Below are positions 60,729-64,000 of a DNA stretch of 64,000 nt, piece by piece. Both the position numbers and the translations under genes were made by a program. The DNA comes from Paludibaculum sp. (lineage in GTDB: Bacteria; Acidobacteriota; Terriglobia; Bryobacterales; Bryobacteraceae): the NCBI GenBank assembly GCA_029973955.1, contig JARKQJ010000115.1, positions 62,001 through 126,000 of the forward strand, given 5' to 3'. The notes beneath the pieces were generated by a model. The model was not told where the DNA came from, ran no database searches, and saw nothing but the letters and a program-made list of their open reading frames with translations. The first letter of the stretch is position 1, and every line of letters starts with the position of its first letter.

Positions 60729-62358
60729 CGGCGCGCTCCAGGGCGGCTTCGACGTTTTCGCAGATGTTCTCGGCGCCGACGTGGCGTTCGAACTCGGCAC
60801 GTTGGATCATCTTGGTGGGCTGCCAGGGGGCGCCGCAGAGCAGCAGGGCGCGGCCGCTTTCGTGGAGCTTGTCGGCGAGCATTTCGAGGGCGTGAAGGCC
60901 GGTGGCGTCGATGGCGGTCATGTTTCGGAGGCGCAGGATGACGACGGGCGGGAGTTCGGGGATGCGGTTCTCTACCTCATCGAGCTTGTCGGTGGAGCCG
61001 AACAGGAACGGGCCATGGATGCGGAAGATGGTGGCGTATTCGGGGATCTTCTTGTCCTGAAGGATGTGCTGCCAGCCCTTTTGGAGATAGTCGTCGGTGA
61101 CCTGAGAGACGGTGGTGGTGAGGGCGACGCGGCTGATGAAGACGAGGGCGGCCATGACCATGCCGAACTCGACGGCGACGGTGAGGTCGGCAAAGACGGT
61201 GAGGAAGAAAGTGACGGCCCAGACGGAGACGTCGCGTTTGCCGAGGCGGAGGATTTCGGGGATTTCGCGCCACTCGCCCATGTTGTAGGCGACGACGAAG
61301 AGGATGGCGGCGAGCGAGGCGAGGGGGACGTTTTTGGCGAGGGGCGCGGCGGCGGCCAGCACGACGAGGAGCGTGAGGGCGTGGATGATGCCGGCCATGG
61401 GGGTTTTGCCGCCGCTGCGGATATTGGTAGCAGTGCGGGCGATGGCGCCGGTGGCGGGGAGTCCGCCGAAGAGGGGGGAGACGAGGTTGGCGACGCCCTG
61501 GGCGAAGAGCTCTGTGTTGGGGTTGTGCTTGTCCTTGGACATGCGATCGGCGACGACGGCGCTAAGGAGGCTTTCGATGGCCCCGAGCATGGCGACGGTG
61601 AGGGCGGGGCTGAGCAATTTAAGGATCATGCGGCCCTGGAAGGGGGGGATGTGCAGTTGCGGGAGGCCGGCGGGGATGCCGCCGAACTTGGTGCCGATGG
61701 TGGCGACGTCGAGATTGAGGACGGAGACGGCGATGGTGGAGCCGAAGAGGACGACGATGGCTCCGGGCACTTTAGGGACGAACTTGGTGAAGAAGACGAT
61801 TACAGCGAGCGAAGTGAGGCCGAGGGCGAACTCCAGAGGTGTGAAGGTATCAGCCTTCTGCACGAGCACCTCCATGCGCTCCACTAATTCGCCCGGTACG
61901 TTTTCCACTTTGAGGCCGAAGAAGTCCTTGATCTGGGTGGAGGCGATGAGGAGGGCGATGCCGTTAGTGAAGCCGATGACGATGGGGCGGGGGATGAACT
62001 TGACGGCGGAGCCCATGCCGGTGAGGCCCATGATGACGAGGATGACGCCGGCCATCATGGTGCACATAAAGAGCCCGCCGACGCCGTACTTGGCGACGAT
62101 ACCGGCGATGACGACGACGAACGCGCCGGTGGGGCCGCTGATCTGAGTCTTGGAGCCGCCGAGCAGCGACGCGAGGAAGCCTGTCACGATGGCGCAGTAG
62201 ATGCCGGCCTGCGGAGTGAGTCCGGAGGCGATGGCGAACGCCATGGCGAGAGGGAGTGCGACGAGACCGACGGTCACGCCTGCGATCAGATCGGAAACGA
62301 ACGTTCCCGAGTCATACTCCTTCAGGCAATGAAAGAGTTTCGGATGCCAAAGAGCCAC
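60691..62358 (-). CDS. SulP family anion transporter with STAS domain
   Basis: A 555-aa inner-membrane transporter. About twelve helices carry the family motifs GLVALPLAMAFAIASGLTPQ (helix 1), SGPTGAFVVVIAGIV, IPRPIVIGFTNGIALLI and FGGLPATGAIARTATNIRSG. The C-terminal STAS domain (about 430-545) contains VVILRLRNMTAIDATGLHAL. SulP proteins move sulfate, bicarbonate or dicarboxylates; the ion cannot be read. The GTG start lies inside the upstream membrane-protein gene (37-bp overlap), and no later start keeps the first helix. Its end overlaps the convergent ferrochelatase gene. Confidence 0.93.
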   Translation of the reverse strand: MALWHPKLFHCLKEYDSGTFVSDLIAGVTVGLVALPLAMAFAIASGLTPQAGIYCAIVTGFLASLLGGSKTQISGPTGAFVVVIAGIVAKYGVGGLFMCTMMAGVILVIMGLTGMGSAVKFIPRPIVIGFTNGIALLIASTQIKDFFGLKVENVPGELVERMEVLVQKADTFTPLEFALGLTSLAVIVFFTKFVPKVPGAIVVLFGSTIAVSVLNLDVATIGTKFGGIPAGLPQLHIPPFQGRMILKLLSPALTVAMLGAIESLLSAVVADRMSKDKHNPNTELFAQGVANLVSPLFGGLPATGAIARTATNIRSGGKTPMAGIIHALTLLVVLAAAAPLAKNVPLASLAAILFVVAYNMGEWREIPEILRLGKRDVSVWAVTFFLTVFADLTVAVEFGMVMAALVFISRVALTTTVSQVTDDYLQKGWQHILQDKKIPEYATIFRIHGPFLFGSTDKLDEVENRIPELPPVVILRLRNMTAIDATGLHALEMLADKLHESGRALLLCGAPWQPTKMIQRAEFERHVGAENICENVEAALERAATVYQEMRSPNA

Positions 62359-63530
62359 ACTTTCATTCTACAGGCAGCGTGGTGGAGGACGGCGCCGGAG
62401 AGCAGGAGGCTGAGCCAGAGGATGGGCAGGCGATAGCGCACGTCGGCCTGAACGAGGTAGTAGGGGAGGGGGAATAGCAAAAGAACGGGGAGCGCGAATC
62501 TCCAGATGGGCGTGTTGCGGGAGAGCAAGAGGCCGGCGGCGGAGAGGAGGGTGAGCAGGGAGGCGGACCATGCGATGGAGCCGTTGAGGGCGGGGTCGGG
62601 GAGCCAGAATTCGCGGAGGCGGGCGAGGGTGAGTTGGGCGAAATGCGAGGGGTTGGCGGCGATCCAGGTCCACCCCTGGCGGCCCTTTTCGCGGAAGTAG
62701 GCGAGTTCTCCGAGGGGGGCGATTCTGGCGGCCTCGGTGGGGTTTTCGTTGGGGTGGAAGGCGCGCTGGGCGGGCTGATTGCGGAGGAGTTGTGGGACGG
62801 CGAGCGGGTTATTGGAGACCTGGAGTTCGAGGCCGAAGTTGTCGCGGATGGGGACAAAGGCGCCGAGTTCGGCGGCGTTGCGGAGGGTCCAGGGAAGGCA
62901 GACGGCGGCGGCCATGGAGGCGAAGAGGGCGAGTTTGCGGAAGCGCTGGGGATCGCTCCAGACGGCGGTGGTGAACCAGGGGAGGAGGACGGCGGCGGCG
63001 GCGGGGTGGAGGAGGAAGACGAGTCCGGCGGAGGCGCCGGCGGCGACGCAGCGGTGGGCGGCGGCGGAGGAGTGGAAGGCGGCGCACCAGGCCATGACGG
63101 CGAGAGCGATGAGGCCGGCGTCGGCCCAGGCGAGATAGACCTTCATAGTGGGGATGGCGGCGAGCCAGAGGCAGGCCCAGTAGCCGGGCTGGCGGGAGTG
63201 GAGGAGTTGCTGGGAGAGGACGGGCAGGAGCGGGAACTGGAGTGCATGGAAGAGGAAGGCGAGGAGGAGGATGGCGGCTCCGGCGGCTGTGCCTTCGCCG
63301 CCGAGCTTGAGGACGGCGGCCAGAAGGGCGGGATAGAGGGGGGCCTGTTGGGCGGTGGCTCCGGATTCGACGCCAAAGGGGTTGGCAAAGCGGCCTTCGT
63401 GAGCGAGGGTGCGGGCGATGGCGACGGTTTCCATGCCGTGGCCGAGTCCTTCGTTGGCGGAGAGGATGGGGAACTGCCAGGCGGTGGCGAGCAGGCCGGC
63501 GAAGAACAGGGCTACGGGCGGGATCTTCAT
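62322..63530 (-). CDS. Integral membrane protein resembling GT39/dolichyl-phosphate mannosyltransferase-type glycosyltransferases
   Basis: A 402-aa protein with about ten hydrophobic helices. After the first helix comes a periplasmic loop with acidic residues (SANEGLGHGMETVAIARTL) and the second-loop motif QQAPLYPALLAAVLKL, the layout of GT39/ArnT-like enzymes that use lipid-linked sugar donors. A soluble loop (about 225-300) and further helices follow. The catalytic acidic pair is not certain, so the function stays tentative. It overlaps the cyclophilin gene by 4 bp upstream (ATGA) and the SulP gene by 37 bp downstream. Confidence 0.7.
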   Translation of the reverse strand: MKIPPVALFFAGLLATAWQFPILSANEGLGHGMETVAIARTLAHEGRFANPFGVESGATAQQAPLYPALLAAVLKLGGEGTAAGAAILLLAFLFHALQFPLLPVLSQQLLHSRQPGYWACLWLAAIPTMKVYLAWADAGLIALAVMAWCAAFHSSAAAHRCVAAGASAGLVFLLHPAAAAVLLPWFTTAVWSDPQRFRKLALFASMAAAVCLPWTLRNAAELGAFVPIRDNFGLELQVSNNPLAVPQLLRNQPAQRAFHPNENPTEAARIAPLGELAYFREKGRQGWTWIAANPSHFAQLTLARLREFWLPDPALNGSIAWSASLLTLLSAAGLLLSRNTPIWRFALPVLLLFPLPYYLVQADVRYRLPILWLSLLLSGAVLHHAACRMKVWLFGIRNSFIA

Positions 63531-64000
63531 TTCGGGAGGCGGCGGGCCTTGAGGATCTTCACGGGCGGCCTGAGGGCCTGGGCCTGCGCGGGGGCTTGCT
63601 GGATCTTCTTGACGACGTCGAGGCCTTCAGTGACGTGGCCGAAGGCGGCGAAGCCCTGGCCGTCGGGGTTGCGCTTGCCGCCGAAGTCGAGCTGGGGCTG
63701 GTCGTTGATGCAGATGAAGAAATCAGAGGTGGCGGTGTCGGCGCCGTCGCGGGCCATGGAGATGGTTCCGTTGAGGTGCTTGAGGCCGGTGCTGGAGGTC
63801 CGTTCGAGAGGGATGCGAGGGAAGCCGGTGTTTTCCTTGGCGGGATTGACGCCGGCCTGGATGACTTCGATTTTGATGGGGCTTTGAGGCTGGTTGTCGA
63901 GCTTGACGGTGCGGTGGAAGACGCCGCCGTCGTAGTGGCGGGCGTCGACGTACTTGAGGAAGTTGGCGGTGGTGATGGGGGCGTGTTGGGGGTCGAGTTC
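63527..64000 (-). CDS. Cyclophilin-type peptidyl-prolyl isomerase (5' end outside window)
   Basis: The minus strand is open from the right edge for 157 codons to a stop at 63527; the start lies outside the window. The visible part is the core of a bacterial cyclophilin: TTANFLKYVDARHYDGGVFH, VIQAGVNPAKENTG, STGLKHLNGTISMARDGADT and DFFICINDQPQLD...GQGFAAFGHV. These include Arg, Phe and Gln positions of the proline-binding pocket. It catalyses cis-trans isomerisation of proline bonds; whether it is exported cannot be told without the N-terminus. The next gene starts in its stop codon. Confidence 0.93.
   Translation of the reverse strand, partial: ELDPQHAPITTANFLKYVDARHYDGGVFHRTVKLDNQPQSPIKIEVIQAGVNPAKENTGFPRIPLERTSSTGLKHLNGTISMARDGADTATSDFFICINDQPQLDFGGKRNPDGQGFAAFGHVTEGLDVVKKIQQAPAQAQALRPPVKILKARRLPK

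Overview
The window is GC-rich and gene-dense, with 55 protein genes (two cut by the window edges), one tRNA and no insertion sequences, phage genes or CRISPR. The gene content points to an Acidobacteriota soil bacterium, most likely of the Solibacter/Bryobacter type. The evidence is two Oar-like TonB receptors with carboxypeptidase-type N-terminal domains, PEP-CTERM proteins, Tat-exported Gfo/Idh/MocA and glycoside hydrolase enzymes, many signal-peptide-bearing hydrolases, and a group-3d-like [NiFe]-hydrogenase. This placement is inference from gene content; no marker gene was compared.

Layout. 1-9.4 kb: a YihY/BrkB membrane protein, a sugar isomerase/epimerase-like protein, a PAS-histidine kinase-receiver protein whose ATPase domain looks dead, a large TonB receptor with a clear promoter and leader hairpin, and an S41 protease. 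9.5-17.5 kb (minus strand): an epimerase-like TIM barrel and then, read from 17.5 kb downwards, a complete export operon: TetR regulator, TolC-like channel, HlyD/YbhG-like adaptor, two ABC ATPases and two ABC-2 permeases. It matches the E. coli cecR-ybhGFSR plan, with YbhF split in two and an outer-membrane channel added. 17.5-21.4 kb: a molybdopterin-binding protein, an AGE-family epimerase and a cation:proton antiporter. 21.5-23.6 kb: three TadE/TadG-like pilus-associated genes. 23.8 kb: tRNA-Asp(GTC). 23.9-31 kb: a second TonB receptor, then a same-strand run of a GH109-like oxidoreductase/glycosidase, an M55 peptidase, a GH51-like arabinofuranosidase and a bicupin, all with export signals. 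31-36.7 kb: rnhA, dusB, a glycine-zipper envelope protein, a YkgJ-type cysteine protein and an M16 protease.

36.8-44.7 kb holds the most interesting unit: a hoxEFUYH-like operon for a soluble NAD-linked [NiFe]-hydrogenase, flanked by two PEP-CTERM genes. Its diaphorase subunit HoxF (1051 aa) carries a complete GltD/NfnB-like FAD-NAD(P)H oxidoreductase domain fused to the NuoF-like part, so one complex could connect hydrogen to both NADH and NADPH and might bifurcate electrons. No hydrogenase maturation genes are in the window.

44.8-64 kb: an exported SAM-methyltransferase-like protein coupled to a CusF-like copper protein, a glutaryl-CoA-type acyl-CoA dehydrogenase, a TPR/beta-barrel protein overlapping an exported TIM-barrel hydrolase-like gene whose 3' end is followed by three decayed tandem copies of itself, a HlyD adaptor, galE, a glutathione peroxidase, a TesA-like lipoprotein divergent from a YbbA/YbbP-like ABC pair (the same arrangement as in E. 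coli), an M28 peptidase whose start codon overlaps that of a divergent ferrochelatase, a SulP transporter, a glycosyltransferase-like membrane protein and a cyclophilin running off the right edge.
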